This document shows, in pieces, positions 7,833-16,584 of a DNA stretch of 64,000 nt. The position numbers and the translations under genes were made by a program. How positions within the stretch are numbered: the first letter of the stretch is position 1; every line of letters starts with the position of its first letter. Origin of the DNA: Paenibacillus sp. 1011MAR3C5 (lineage in GTDB: Bacteria > Bacillota > Bacilli > Paenibacillales > Paenibacillaceae); assembly GCF_003591485.1 (NCBI RefSeq), contig NZ_QZCF01000011.1, positions 62,001 through 126,000 of the forward strand, written 5' to 3'. Under the pieces are notes generated by a model. It was not told the origin of the DNA and ran no database searches. It saw only the letters and a list, made by a program, of their open reading frames with translations.

Positions 7833-8515
7833 TAGCTGCCGCCGAACCGATACCCAAAGCCGTACACCGTTTGAACATAAACGGGATTTGCGGGATCATC
7901 CTCGATTTTTTTGCGGACACGACTAATATGGGCGTCCACCGTTCGTTCATCGTTCAGGATATCGTCCTCAAGCGCAGCTTGCAGAAGCTGCAGCCTGCTG
8001 TAGACGATTCCCGGCTTGGCAGCCAAGGTGAGCAGCATCTTGAATTCCGTAGGCGTAAGCGGCACTTCCTCGCCGCGTTTCCATACGCGGCATTGTGCTT
8101 CGGACAGCGTCAGCTCGCCGCGCTCCATCGTCTGGGGCGCCATGGCATTGCCGTCCATCCGCCGCAGGACGGAACGGATTCGCGCAGCCAGCTCGCGCAG
8201 CGAGAAGGGCTTCGTCAGGTAGTCATCGGCGCCGACCTCAAGCCCGATAATTTTGTCACTCTCCTCATTGCGGGCCGTGACCATAATAATGCCCACCGGG
8301 CCGAGCTTGCGCAGCTCCCGGCATACATCAATTCCGTTCATGCCCGGAAGCATCCAATCGAGTACGACGAGCGACGGATTAGCCTCCTTGGCTTTATTCA
8401 GCGCATCGATTCCGGTGTTCGCCGTCACGATGTGATAGCCTTCCTGCTGCAAGAATGACTTCATAAAATCGATAACCCCGGCCTCGTCATCGACCAGCAG
8501 CAATGTATGCGTCAA
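7832..8515 (-). CDS. OmpR/PhoB-family response regulator
   Basis: 227 residues. The receiver domain (1-115) has phospho-acceptor Asp53 in VVLDWMLPG and Lys in the TKPF loop. The winged-helix effector is at 130-227 (LTPTEFKMLLTLA, then VDAHISRVRKKIE and GFGYRF). It starts with TTG at 8515, chosen because AGGAAGGTG is correctly spaced upstream and no ATG is nearby. First gene of an RR-HK pair; the 170-base divergent region to the membrane-protein/DUF6220/oxidase genes holds an 11-bp-periodic direct repeat that could be its binding site. Confidence 0.9.
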   Translation of the reverse strand: MTHTLLLVDDEAGVIDFMKSFLQQEGYHIVTANTGIDALNKAKEANPSLVVLDWMLPGMNGIDVCRELRKLGPVGIIMVTARNEESDKIIGLEVGADDYLTKPFSLRELAARIRSVLRRMDGNAMAPQTMERGELTLSEAQCRVWKRGEEVPLTPTEFKMLLTLAAKPGIVYSRLQLLQAALEDDILNDERTVDAHISRVRKKIEDDPANPVYVQTVYGFGYRFGGS

Positions 8516-8604
8516 TCGCTTGCACCTTCCTTCTTTAAGTCATATTCCCATCAGTATATCCCATATTTTCAGCCCCTGGCGAAAATTCATGTGATCCGCA
8601 ACAG

Positions 8605-8632
8605 TTCGTCATAAGTTCACAACATCTTGTTG
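8605..8632 (+). promoter_or_regulatory. Three 6-bp direct repeats with 11-bp period (candidate response-regulator site)
   Basis: TTCGTC, TTCACA and TTGTTG are each separated by five bases. This spacing is typical of OmpR/PhoP-class boxes (one repeat per helical turn). They lie between the divergent response regulator and the operon starting at 8687. Confidence 0.4.
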
Positions 8633-8686
8633 ATAGGATGGCATCAGAGTCAGGAATGAACACATGAAATGGAGGATAGAGAAACC

Positions 8687-8899
8687 ATGAAAAATAGAGC
8701 CGTTATTGCGCTGATTGCCACGGTTGGGGGAATCGTCGGAGGGTTTGTGTTAGCCGAGCTGATCGGCATCCTTGGATTTTTATTATTCGGCAAAGCAGTC
8801 GGGGTCAAATATTTGCCTATTATCCTGCCCGTTCTTGGTGCAGTCGTCGCCTTGATCTTCACGAGTATTTGGAAGCCAAGCAAAGCTCATGACAAGTAG
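8687..8899 (+). CDS. Small two-helix membrane protein
   Basis: 70 residues with two hydrophobic Gly-rich helices (about 7-35 and 40-62) and a short basic tail. Family not recognised. ATG 8687 follows GGAGG by 11 bases; an in-frame ATG at 8669 would put that GGAGG inside the coding region. First gene of a likely operon with the DUF6220-like protein and the multicopper oxidase, so it may be a membrane partner of those. Confidence 0.65.
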   Translation: MKNRAVIALIATVGGIVGGFVLAELIGILGFLLFGKAVGVKYLPIILPVLGAVVALIFTSIWKPSKAHDK

Positions 8900-8931
8900 G
8901 AAGAAACAAGAATAGAAGGAGAGGAATTTAT

Positions 8932-9321
8932 ATGTCGGACATAAAAACAAACGGCCGTGTCAGGCTGTTCAAAATGATATTTATCGTATTTGCTTGGGCG
9001 CTTGTGGCCTGTATTGCCTTGCAGACGTTTATAGCGGGAATGGCTGTATTCGATGATGCCGAGCACTGGAGGCAGCATGTCATCTTTGTACACCTCTTTG
9101 AGTTTATCCCGCTCTTGATGCTCCTGTTCGCTTTCCCGGCCCAGCTTCCCAAACGGTTCAAATGGATGAGCCTCACGTTGTTTCTGCTCATCTATCTTCA
9201 ATATTTCACGGCCAATATGCCGGCGGCAGGCGCGTTCCATCCTGTCATGGCGCTAGTGCTTATCGTGCTGGCGCTGCATGTGGCGAGATTGGCGCAAGCA
9301 TTCCGAAAGAAGGCGTCTTAA
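8932..9321 (+). CDS. Four-helix membrane protein (DUF6220-like)
   Basis: 129 residues with four predicted membrane helices (about 13-37, 53-74, 80-98, 102-122) and His residues between them (HWRQHVIFVHLFEF, FHPVMALVL). The pattern resembles DUF6220 proteins, an uncharacterised membrane family. Start ATG 8932 has an AGAAGGAGAGG site. It ends one base before the multicopper oxidase start, so translation is probably coupled. The conserved-looking intramembrane His residues could bind metal or haem; that is speculation. Confidence 0.65.
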   Translation: MSDIKTNGRVRLFKMIFIVFAWALVACIALQTFIAGMAVFDDAEHWRQHVIFVHLFEFIPLLMLLFAFPAQLPKRFKWMSLTLFLLIYLQYFTANMPAAGAFHPVMALVLIVLALHVARLAQAFRKKAS

Positions 9322-9322
9322 T

Positions 9323-10753
9323 ATGGTGGATGTTCGTAACCATCAAAGAAGACGCATCTTCATAACTGGATTGCTGCTTATCTTGCTGATTGCAGTTGCA
9401 GGTTGCGGCTATCAGGATGCGAAATATCCCGAAGAAGTGAATATGGGCGATCACCACGGTCATCACAGCAGCGAGGTAGCAGCCGTACAGGCAGCATCCT
9501 GCACGGACTTCAAGGATGCTCGCGGCAGCGAGCCTGTCCGTTCCTTTCAATTGACAGCTGCCAAGACCACTATTGAACTTAATAATGGCCAAAAGACGGA
9601 TGCATGGACGTACGAAGGAACATCTCCGGGGCCGGAGCTGCGTGTCCGGGAAGGCGATCGGGTGGTTGTCCAGCTAGACAACCAAGATATTGATAAAGGT
9701 GTATCCATTCACTGGCATGGAGTCGTCCTGCCATGCTCGCAGGACGGCGTTCCCGGCGTGACTCAGGATGCCGTATGGCCCGGGGAGAGCTTCACATATG
9801 AATTCATAGCCAGACATCCCGGCACCTACTGGTATCATTCTCATCAGCAAAGCTCCGAACAAGCGACAAAAGGGTTAATCGGCAGATTAATTGTGGAGCC
9901 CAAGGAGCCAACATATCAGGCGGATCGGGACTATGCCGTCACGATGCAAAAGCTCAACAATCATAAGCTGACGAATGGACAGACAGGAGGGCTTGCACTG
10001 GAGGCAAGGCCGGGGGAGACGGTCCGGCTGAGGATCATTAATGCCTTTAACCGTGTTCAGCATATGGGTGTGGCAGGTACAGACTTCCGTGTCATTGCGA
10101 TGGACGGACAAGACCTGAATGGCCCAACGGATTTAAGCGAGAAGTGGGTCGCGATTGGCGGCGGCCAGCGCTATGACCTGCTGTTCACGATGCCCGCAAG
10201 CGGTCAGGTGCAGGTGTACAGCCGAGATGAAGTGGAATGGAAGGTGTTACTGGGAGAAGGGGCCGCACCGCAGAAGCTGGGCAACGATGCCGATTGGTTT
10301 GATTTCACAACGTACGGCACACCTGTAGATGACGGGATTACGACGGATATGATGTTCGACCGGACGTATGATCTGAAGCTTGGAGGGGCGGAGATTAACG
10401 GCAAGCGATTTCACGAGATCCCGCCGATTATTGTCCAGGAAGGCGAGTGGATCAAGGTGCGATTCGTTCACCAATCGGGCAGCGAACACCCGATGCACCT
10501 GCACGGCCATCTGTTCAAGATCTTAACGAAGAACGGCAAGCCGTTAACCGGCAGTCCGATCTATGCAGACAGCGTGCTGGTGTCCCGCAATGAAGAGTAT
10601 GAGGTGGCTTTCCTGGCCAACAATCCGGGCTTATGGATGGAGCACTGCCATAATTTGAATCATGCGGCTAATGGGATGACGATGATGGTGAATTATGAAG
10701 GTGTGACGACCCCTTACCGGGTAGGTACCAATTCGGGAAATTTGCCTGATTAA
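9323..10753 (+). CDS. Multicopper oxidase lipoprotein (laccase/CueO type)
   Basis: 476 residues, exported and probably lipid-anchored: hydrophobic signal 11-27 with lipobox AVAGC (Cys28). Just after it is a His-rich HHGHH cluster (44-48). All four copper-binding motifs are present: HWHG (about 129), WYHSH (about 171), HPMHLHGH (about 390) and the type-1 H-C-H-x3-H-x4-M near 442-452. The family oxidises phenolics or Cu(I) using O2. ATG 9323 uses AAGAAGG upstream and follows the DUF6220-like stop by one base. Divergent from a two-component system that may control it. A copper-tolerance role is likely but not proven. Confidence 0.9.
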   Translation: MVDVRNHQRRRIFITGLLLILLIAVAGCGYQDAKYPEEVNMGDHHGHHSSEVAAVQAASCTDFKDARGSEPVRSFQLTAAKTTIELNNGQKTDAWTYEGTSPGPELRVREGDRVVVQLDNQDIDKGVSIHWHGVVLPCSQDGVPGVTQDAVWPGESFTYEFIARHPGTYWYHSHQQSSEQATKGLIGRLIVEPKEPTYQADRDYAVTMQKLNNHKLTNGQTGGLALEARPGETVRLRIINAFNRVQHMGVAGTDFRVIAMDGQDLNGPTDLSEKWVAIGGGQRYDLLFTMPASGQVQVYSRDEVEWKVLLGEGAAPQKLGNDADWFDFTTYGTPVDDGITTDMMFDRTYDLKLGGAEINGKRFHEIPPIIVQEGEWIKVRFVHQSGSEHPMHLHGHLFKILTKNGKPLTGSPIYADSVLVSRNEEYEVAFLANNPGLWMEHCHNLNHAANGMTMMVNYEGVTTPYRVGTNSGNLPD

Positions 10754-10781
10754 CGAGGGGGAATTGTTGCCCGGCGGTATG

Positions 10782-10809
10782 AAAACCTGACCGATTTTGG
10801 TCAGGTTTT
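10782..10809 (+). terminator. Intrinsic terminator after the oxidase operon
   Basis: AAAACCTGACC and its complement around a GATTTT loop, followed by TTTTTT. Confidence 0.85.
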
Positions 10810-10926
10810 TTATTATTTTGCTCAACTGTACATTCCATCTTGTTCAAGCGACCTGTTCCTGTTATGATCATGATGGCTTATTAAACGCATTTAAAAAGTA
10901 ACTCTACTCCGAGGTTGGTGAGACAG

Positions 10927-11958
10927 GTGAATGAAATACCTACTTCGCAGGATACCAAGTTAGCCATCATTCGAGGCATTCGATCGGTGTTATTAGAGCT
11001 GGGCAGCGCCACGAAGGTGGAGCTTAGCGGGGCCTTGCAAATAAGCTTCCCCACAGCAGGCAAGTTTCTGTTGCAGATGGAGAAGGCGGGGGAAGTTTTT
11101 TTAGTGGGGTTAGATGAATCCAGTGGGGGACGAAGGGCGCAAAGGTACGCCTACAATCCAAATTATCGGCTGGGCTTGGCTATTTTTTTGGAGCGTAACG
11201 AAACGAACTATACCATATTCAATGCTTTGGGTGAACGAATCGATGATGGCAATACGGCTAGTCTGCTCGGGGAAGAGATTTCGAGCTTAACGAAGCTGAT
11301 TGAGACGATCAAGCATGCCTATCCTGCTATTCATGCCGTATCGATCGGCGTGCCGGGGGCCGTAAATAACGGCAAAATTTTTCTTATACCTGCATATGAA
11401 CACTACCGCGATGTGGATTTGAAGCACTATCTAGAGGAACGTCTGTCTATTCCTGTTGTCGTCGAAAACGATATGAACGCCGCTGTTCTCGGCTATCAGG
11501 ATCATCACAAGCTGCAAGATAAGGCGTCGTTGGCCTACATCTATTTAGGGCAAAATGGTCCAGGCGCAGGGATCGTCGTTAATGGTGAGATTGTGCGTGG
11601 GAAGTCGTATTTTTCGGGAGAAGTTTCCTTTATACCGCAGTACGATAATCAAAACTTTCATCAGGCTTTAACCATTGGAAAAAGCGGGGGAGCAACAGCT
11701 TCAGCGATGGAGGATAGAATCGATGCGATTAGCCGAATCGTCGTTTCTATAACCGCAATCTTGAACCCGCATACGATCATTTTTGGGAAGGAGGAAGTGA
11801 ATTCCTCTATGCTCTATCAGATCACAGAGAGAAGCGCAGTGTATGTTCCGAAGGAACACCTTCCGGAGCTGGCAGCTAGCGATTGGAAACAGGATTATCT
11901 ATACGGATTGCAGCGGCTTGGACTTAGCTTGCTGCTTTCCTACCACACACATACGTAA
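10927..11958 (+). CDS. ROK-family transcriptional regulator
   Basis: 343 residues. An N-terminal winged helix (about 10-75, LSGALQISFPTAGKFLLQMEKAGEV) precedes an ASKHA-fold ROK domain (SIGVPGAV, VENDMNAAVLGY, GPGAGIVVNGEIVRG). The zinc-binding Cys cluster and following His typical of ROK repressors (GH, then CxCGxxGC) are absent: the equivalent stretch reads SGEVSFIPQYDN. It probably controls the MFS transporter that follows after 26 bases. Start uncertain: TTG 10915, GTG 10918 and GTG 10927 are in frame; 10927 leaves GAGG (10911) at usable distance. Confidence 0.8.
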   Translation: MNEIPTSQDTKLAIIRGIRSVLLELGSATKVELSGALQISFPTAGKFLLQMEKAGEVFLVGLDESSGGRRAQRYAYNPNYRLGLAIFLERNETNYTIFNALGERIDDGNTASLLGEEISSLTKLIETIKHAYPAIHAVSIGVPGAVNNGKIFLIPAYEHYRDVDLKHYLEERLSIPVVVENDMNAAVLGYQDHHKLQDKASLAYIYLGQNGPGAGIVVNGEIVRGKSYFSGEVSFIPQYDNQNFHQALTIGKSGGATASAMEDRIDAISRIVVSITAILNPHTIIFGKEEVNSSMLYQITERSAVYVPKEHLPELAASDWKQDYLYGLQRLGLSLLLSYHTHT

Positions 11959-11984
11959 CCATCACGAAGGAGCACAGATACCTC

Positions 11985-13193
11985 ATGGCAACTTTCTTCT
12001 TAATTATTATTTATTTGGCGTTTATTAGTCTGGGACTGCCGGACTCCATGCTGGGGTCGGCATGGCCTGTCATGAGACTGGATATGGACGCTTCACTTGG
12101 TACTGCGGGTGTGCTGTCCATGGTTATTGCTGCCTGTACGATTGTATCCAGCTTATTGAGCGGAACGGTGCTGAGATTATACGGCACGGGTAAGGTGACG
12201 CTGGTCAGCTGTATGCTGACAGCAGGCGCTTTGGTCGGATTCTCTTGGTCGCCATCCTTGATTTGGTTCGTTCTGTTCGCCATCCCGCTGGGACTGGGCG
12301 CGGGTTCGGTCGATGCAGGCCTCAACAGCTATGTCGCTGCCCATTACAAAGCCCATCATATGAGCTGGCTGCACTGCTTCTGGGGTGTTGGCGCATCGCT
12401 TGGACCAATTATTATGGCGTCCTTCATGGCTGGCGATAACCTGATGTGGAGACAAGGTTATCTGGCTGTAGCGGGCATTCAATTTTTGCTTGTGATCATT
12501 CTGTTCGTTACGCTGCCATTATGGGACAAAGTAGCGAAAAGCAGCAAGATGGCGCGGGACGATCATGATGCTCCGGATCAGCGTGAGGAGGGGGCAACTA
12601 CGGCTTCAGGCACGGTGAAATCTTGGCGTGTAAGAGGCGTCAACCTGGCCTTGCTAACTTTCTTGTTCTATAGTGGCGTTGAAGCCAGTGTAGGCTTATG
12701 GGGAAGCAGCTTCCTGGTGAATATGAAGGATCTGCCCGCGTCAACAGCGGCCCAGTGGGTATCTTTATTCTATGTAGGGATTACGGTCGGCCGGATGCTG
12801 ACGGGCTTCATTACGTTTAAAGTGAACAACCGCATGCTCATTCGATATGGTCAATGGATTGCGTTGGCTGGCACCTTGCTCTTGATCCTTCCGCTACCGT
12901 CCATTGTCTCGCTGGTCGGCTTGATGGTCATTGGACTTGGACTCGCGCCGATCTTCCCATGCATGCTGCATGAGACGCCTGCCCGATTCGGAAAGGGTCA
13001 TGCTCCGTCCATTATTGGTTATCAGATGGCGGCAGCCTATACGGGCACCACATTGGTGCCGCCATTCCTGGGTTTGCTCGCGTCCAACTCCACAATCGGC
13101 ATCTTCCCGATGTTCATTGTTTTGTTCGCCGTAGCAATGATTTTGTGTACGGAGCGATTGAATTATTTTGTGAGAAAAGTGCGGGTGGGATAA
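11985..13193 (+). CDS. MFS transporter (sugar/FucP-like subgroup)
   Basis: 402 residues, twelve membrane helices in two halves with a charged central loop (about 180-215). Features of the sugar-porter-like MFS subgroup: NSYVAAHY and HCFWGVGASLGP in helices 4-5. ATG 11985 has GAAGGAG 12 bases upstream. Directly downstream of the ROK regulator, whose effector is usually a sugar, so a carbohydrate substrate is inferred. Confidence 0.8.
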   Translation: MATFFLIIIYLAFISLGLPDSMLGSAWPVMRLDMDASLGTAGVLSMVIAACTIVSSLLSGTVLRLYGTGKVTLVSCMLTAGALVGFSWSPSLIWFVLFAIPLGLGAGSVDAGLNSYVAAHYKAHHMSWLHCFWGVGASLGPIIMASFMAGDNLMWRQGYLAVAGIQFLLVIILFVTLPLWDKVAKSSKMARDDHDAPDQREEGATTASGTVKSWRVRGVNLALLTFLFYSGVEASVGLWGSSFLVNMKDLPASTAAQWVSLFYVGITVGRMLTGFITFKVNNRMLIRYGQWIALAGTLLLILPLPSIVSLVGLMVIGLGLAPIFPCMLHETPARFGKGHAPSIIGYQMAAAYTGTTLVPPFLGLLASNSTIGIFPMFIVLFAVAMILCTERLNYFVRKVRVG

Positions 13194-13322
13194 GAGATTC
13201 AATGAGGGTCATAGCCTTCTCCATGTTTAAAACATAACCATTCGGGTAAAGGCATAACATACCCAGTACAAGGGCTGTACAAGTCCGGTGCAGGATGGGA
13301 TTGAAAACATTGGAGGCTGCCT

Positions 13323-14090
13323 ATGAAGCGGATATACGCGTGGCTTAATTTGATCGGTTTTGCAGGCATGATTGTCGTGAATTTCTTAGCGAATAAGCTG
13401 CCTATTGGCGGCCAAACGACGGGAGAGATTTCGGCTCAATATCCGGTGCTGGTGACGCCAGCCGGGTATGCTTTTTCCATCTGGTCCATCATCTATATGC
13501 TGTTGTTCCTGTTTGTTATCTATGGCTTTACCAAGGACGGGAGAGTCAGCGGCAGGGTGGCGGCAATCGGCAAATTTTTCTTTCTTTCGTGCTTGTTCAA
13601 TATCGGCTGGCTATTACTGTGGCATTATGAGTTGCTGACGAGCAGCGTGTTTATGATGTTCGCGTTGCTGATTGCGCTGGGTATCGTGTATGGTAAAATC
13701 AACCGTACACAGCCCGCACGGCAAGCGGAGAGATGGTCGGTCCGGCTGCCGTTCAGCATTTATCTGGGATGGATCTGCGTAGCGACGATTGTGAACGTGG
13801 CGATCGCGCTCTCTGCTGGCGGATGGGACGGATTTGGCCTGCCGGATACAACGTGGGCGATCATTATGTTAAGCGCCGCGACCGTTGTTGCATTGGCATT
13901 GGGACTTAAGTTCAAGGACATCGCCTGCATGCTGGTTTTCGTCTGGGCATTCATTGCCATTGGCATCAAGCAGCAGGCTTATCCGGAGGTTGCCTATACA
14001 AGTTATGCTTTAGCAGGGCTGCTCGTTCTTGTGGCATTGTTCATCGTTGTGAGAATGGTGAGGGGGACGAGAGAGGTGGACGTAGTGTAG
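13323..14090 (+). CDS. TspO-like tryptophan-rich sensory membrane protein
   Basis: 255 residues with seven predicted membrane helices. Trp-rich motifs PAGYAFSIWSIIY (about 46-58), NIGWLLLWHYE and WICVATIVN fit the long TspO/MBR-related family, whose members bind tetrapyrroles or act in stress responses. ATG 13323 has a GGAGG site 6-7 bases upstream. Monocistronic by appearance; no clear partner nearby. Confidence 0.75.
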   Translation: MKRIYAWLNLIGFAGMIVVNFLANKLPIGGQTTGEISAQYPVLVTPAGYAFSIWSIIYMLLFLFVIYGFTKDGRVSGRVAAIGKFFFLSCLFNIGWLLLWHYELLTSSVFMMFALLIALGIVYGKINRTQPARQAERWSVRLPFSIYLGWICVATIVNVAIALSAGGWDGFGLPDTTWAIIMLSAATVVALALGLKFKDIACMLVFVWAFIAIGIKQQAYPEVAYTSYALAGLLVLVALFIVVRMVRGTREVDVV

Positions 14091-14240
14091 CCAATTTTGT
14101 TTGTCGTTATTGCAGGTATAAGAATGATTTGCAACTTAATCGGTTTTTGTTGTGTTCTATATTGAGTGAGTAAGCGCGATAGCGGTGGTGAGCAGTCACC
14201 GTTATTTGTGTTTATGTAGAATAAGTAAAGGACTGATCGA

Positions 14241-14888
14241 ATGAACCGATTCAGAACAAGCATATTGATCGGATTAACTGTATTGCTGCTTTCATCTGTC
14301 ATATTGAATGTCATTCAAAATAATAAGAACAAAAAAACGGAGTTTGCCCTCTACCAAGTCGCAATGGATTTTAATCTTCTAGAATACAGAAAGATCGGAA
14401 CGATTTATCAATCACTTGCTAAAGCCGCAGAAGAAAGGAAATTATACGCGAATGATTTCCGTCTTCATGAGAAGTTTCAACAATTAAGTATGCTGTATAT
14501 GGAAATGGTGATGCTGTACGGGACCCTGCATTCTTACCAAGATATTAGCAGTATTGGAACGAATCGAATGTTTGATATGTTACAGGATTTTGGACAGTAC
14601 TTTTCACTGTTAAATTATGCTCAATCTCTTTCTTTAGCTGAAGATGAGATCGGTCAGTACGTTCAATTAACCGATAGGCAAGTTGAAAGCATTGCTGAAA
14701 TCGCACAAGTGATGGGGGAACTTGATCACATCAGATTAGGGGTGGGGTCTTCATCGGATGATATCCGTTCGAATTGGGTGAATATCATGTTGAATAATGA
14801 AGCTATTAGCAACTCGCCTGGCGTAGTAGAAAAGCATCAGCATATTATTAATGAGATAAAATCTTTGAGTGAAGAAAAACAATCATAA
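14241..14888 (+). CDS. Membrane-anchored hypothetical protein, 215 aa
   Basis: Unrecognised. A single N-terminal hydrophobic helix (about 8-25) serves as signal anchor, followed by a long, almost entirely alpha-helical, probably coiled extracytoplasmic domain (about 35-215) rich in Leu, Met and Tyr. ATG 14241 has AAAGGA upstream. It is followed after 61 bases by an exported lipoprotein on the same strand, possibly one unit. Confidence 0.6.
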   Translation: MNRFRTSILIGLTVLLLSSVILNVIQNNKNKKTEFALYQVAMDFNLLEYRKIGTIYQSLAKAAEERKLYANDFRLHEKFQQLSMLYMEMVMLYGTLHSYQDISSIGTNRMFDMLQDFGQYFSLLNYAQSLSLAEDEIGQYVQLTDRQVESIAEIAQVMGELDHIRLGVGSSSDDIRSNWVNIMLNNEAISNSPGVVEKHQHIINEIKSLSEEKQS

Positions 14889-14949
14889 TGCCGACAACTT
14901 TTGTTAATATCTTTTTCAATATATAAACTGACGATCAGGAGTGCTTACG

Positions 14950-15759
14950 GTGAAAAACAAATGGCTAACACTTTGTTTTCTGGTGTGTACTGCGCTACTC
15001 TTAACTTCCTGTTCGACAATTAATGGAGCGGACTCTTTACCACAAGTTGAATTGGATAGGGCTGCCCTTCCCGAAGGTTACACCATTGATTCGTTTAAAA
15101 GTGCAATTATCGAATATGTCAATTATCGGATGTGGACAAGTCCGGATCATATCTACGGAACTGTCAGCGAAAAAAGCTTTGAGCCGTTCGTTGGTCAAAT
15201 AATTGATGTCAACATCAGGGTATATGTCGATGATGCTGAGAAAAAGACGGTGTACGCCCACACGAATGAAGCGGATTGGCTGATCGTGCTAAATCAGAGG
15301 GCGGACATAGTGTATGGAGACGGACAAGTGAGCGAAGGGGAAACGAACTGGCCGCAAGGGAAGTGGGAGTCCGTGGCTCAATTTCCGATTTCGGTCGAGA
15401 AGGCCCGTAAGCCGAACTACGGATCTTCTCCACGCAAAGACAAGATGATTGCTGCGGCAGAAGTTCAGTTAAAATACTATCTATGTGAAGACTTCGTTCG
15501 AGGAGAAGGCGGGGAGAAGTGGATTGGCGCCACAGCTTACTTAACTGATTTCTTTGAGTATGAGGAGGGCGCTTCGGCTTGGCTGATCCGAGGCGATGGA
15601 TATGCTGCCTATACACCGCTTGCTTTCGTCGAGGGAAACAATGCCTTCAAAGCAGTTGGTGTAAAGGGTTTCTCTCTGGAAAATATACACTCGCAGGACC
15701 CTGGATTTACGTATGAGCAACAGATCAAAGACACCGTGTTAAAGTTTACTTGTGAATAG
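14950..15759 (+). CDS. Lipoprotein of unknown function, 269 aa
   Basis: Signal peptide with lipobox LLLTSC (Cys about 21), then a mixed alpha/beta soluble domain with repeated short strands, conserved aromatics and a WPQGKWESVAQFPI motif. No enzyme motif recognised. Start GTG 14950 is preferred: AGGAG lies 8 bases upstream, whereas the upstream in-frame GTG at 14941 overlaps that AGGAG. Ends ahead of a shared hairpin with the convergent ankyrin gene. Confidence 0.6.
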   Translation: MKNKWLTLCFLVCTALLLTSCSTINGADSLPQVELDRAALPEGYTIDSFKSAIIEYVNYRMWTSPDHIYGTVSEKSFEPFVGQIIDVNIRVYVDDAEKKTVYAHTNEADWLIVLNQRADIVYGDGQVSEGETNWPQGKWESVAQFPISVEKARKPNYGSSPRKDKMIAAAEVQLKYYLCEDFVRGEGGEKWIGATAYLTDFFEYEEGASAWLIRGDGYAAYTPLAFVEGNNAFKAVGVKGFSLENIHSQDPGFTYEQQIKDTVLKFTCE

Positions 15760-15774
15760 ACCCAAATGCCAGAA

Positions 15775-15808
15775 GGGCTGTTCCAGCAGATAATCTGCGG
15801 AACAGCCC
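15775..15808. terminator. Hairpin between convergent genes
   Basis: GGGCTGTTCC pairs with GGAACAGCCC, extended by GCAGA/TCTGC after one bulged A. T-tails are weak in both directions, but the position between two stop codons fits a bidirectional terminator. Confidence 0.6.
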
Positions 15809-15828
15809 ATTTGTGATTAACAGCTCCA

Positions 15829-16554
15829 TTATCGCGCCCCAGCTTGCTCCAAGCTCTTAATCATTTCTTGATAGCCGTGCTTCTTCGCATGCTGGAGCGG
15901 GGTGACGCCTGCGGAATCGCCGAGGTTGACATCGGCTCCGTGCTCAATCAGCAGATCGACGATCCGCTGGTGCCGCTCGCCTCCGTCGCCCAATATGACG
16001 GCCTCCAGCAGCGCGGTCCAACCAAGATTGTTCACATGATCAATGTTCACATCAGAGATCGTCAGCAGCTCCTCCACGATCTCGACATGACCCCGGTCAG
16101 CGGCGGGGATAAGGGCCGTGCCGCCAAAACGGTTGGTCAGTGTCGTATCCGCACCCGCTGCGATGGCGGCCCGGACGAACGGGAGCAGCCCTTCCGCTCC
16201 TGCGTAGAGAAGCGGGTTGTCAGAACGCTGGTCCCGATTATTGATATCCGCACCATGCTGGGCGAGCAGGTTAAATACGTCCAATTGATTCGAATGGACG
16301 GCGATCATGGCGGAGGTGCGTCCTTTCGAATCGACTGTATTCGGATCGGCACCATCATCCAGAAGCTTGAGAACAGCTTCCTGATCTCCTTCTGCGACTG
16401 CGGTCCATAACGCCTGGTTCTGAGCAAGATTTCCCATATCATTCACCGTCTGGGAGGATTGCGGCTGGCCTTCTGTCTGAGTGCTGCGGCTGCTTTGGCA
16501 GCCGGAGACGGTCAGGGCAAGGGCTAGCAGGATCAAGACGCTTATTCGCAACAT
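15829..16554 (-). CDS. Ankyrin-repeat lipoprotein
   Basis: 241 residues. Signal peptide with lipobox LTVSGC (Cys19), a Gln/Ser-rich linker to about 40, then about five ankyrin repeats (LWTAVAEGDQEAVLKLLDDGADPN, then units near 85, 118, 152 and 192). Ankyrin stacks bind proteins; an extracytoplasmic lipid-anchored version suggests protein or peptidoglycan-partner binding at the membrane. ATG 16554 has AAAGGATGGG upstream. It lies 30 bases downstream of the SLH protein gene and is probably co-transcribed. Confidence 0.85.
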   Translation of the reverse strand: MLRISVLILLALALTVSGCQSSRSTQTEGQPQSSQTVNDMGNLAQNQALWTAVAEGDQEAVLKLLDDGADPNTVDSKGRTSAMIAVHSNQLDVFNLLAQHGADINNRDQRSDNPLLYAGAEGLLPFVRAAIAAGADTTLTNRFGGTALIPAADRGHVEIVEELLTISDVNIDHVNNLGWTALLEAVILGDGGERHQRIVDLLIEHGADVNLGDSAGVTPLQHAKKHGYQEMIKSLEQAGAR

Positions 16555-16584
16555 GTCCCATCCTTTCTCTCAAGATCCGTTCAT

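Noticed and set aside
13194-13322. Intergenic region ahead of the TspO-like gene as a possible riboswitch
   Set aside because: Only 129 bases with no consistent stems or known aptamer motif seen by eye.
14184-14205. Weak hairpin GCGGTG/CACCGT after the TspO-like gene as a terminator
   Set aside because: Stem is only 6 bp with a G-T pair, a 9-base loop and no T-run.
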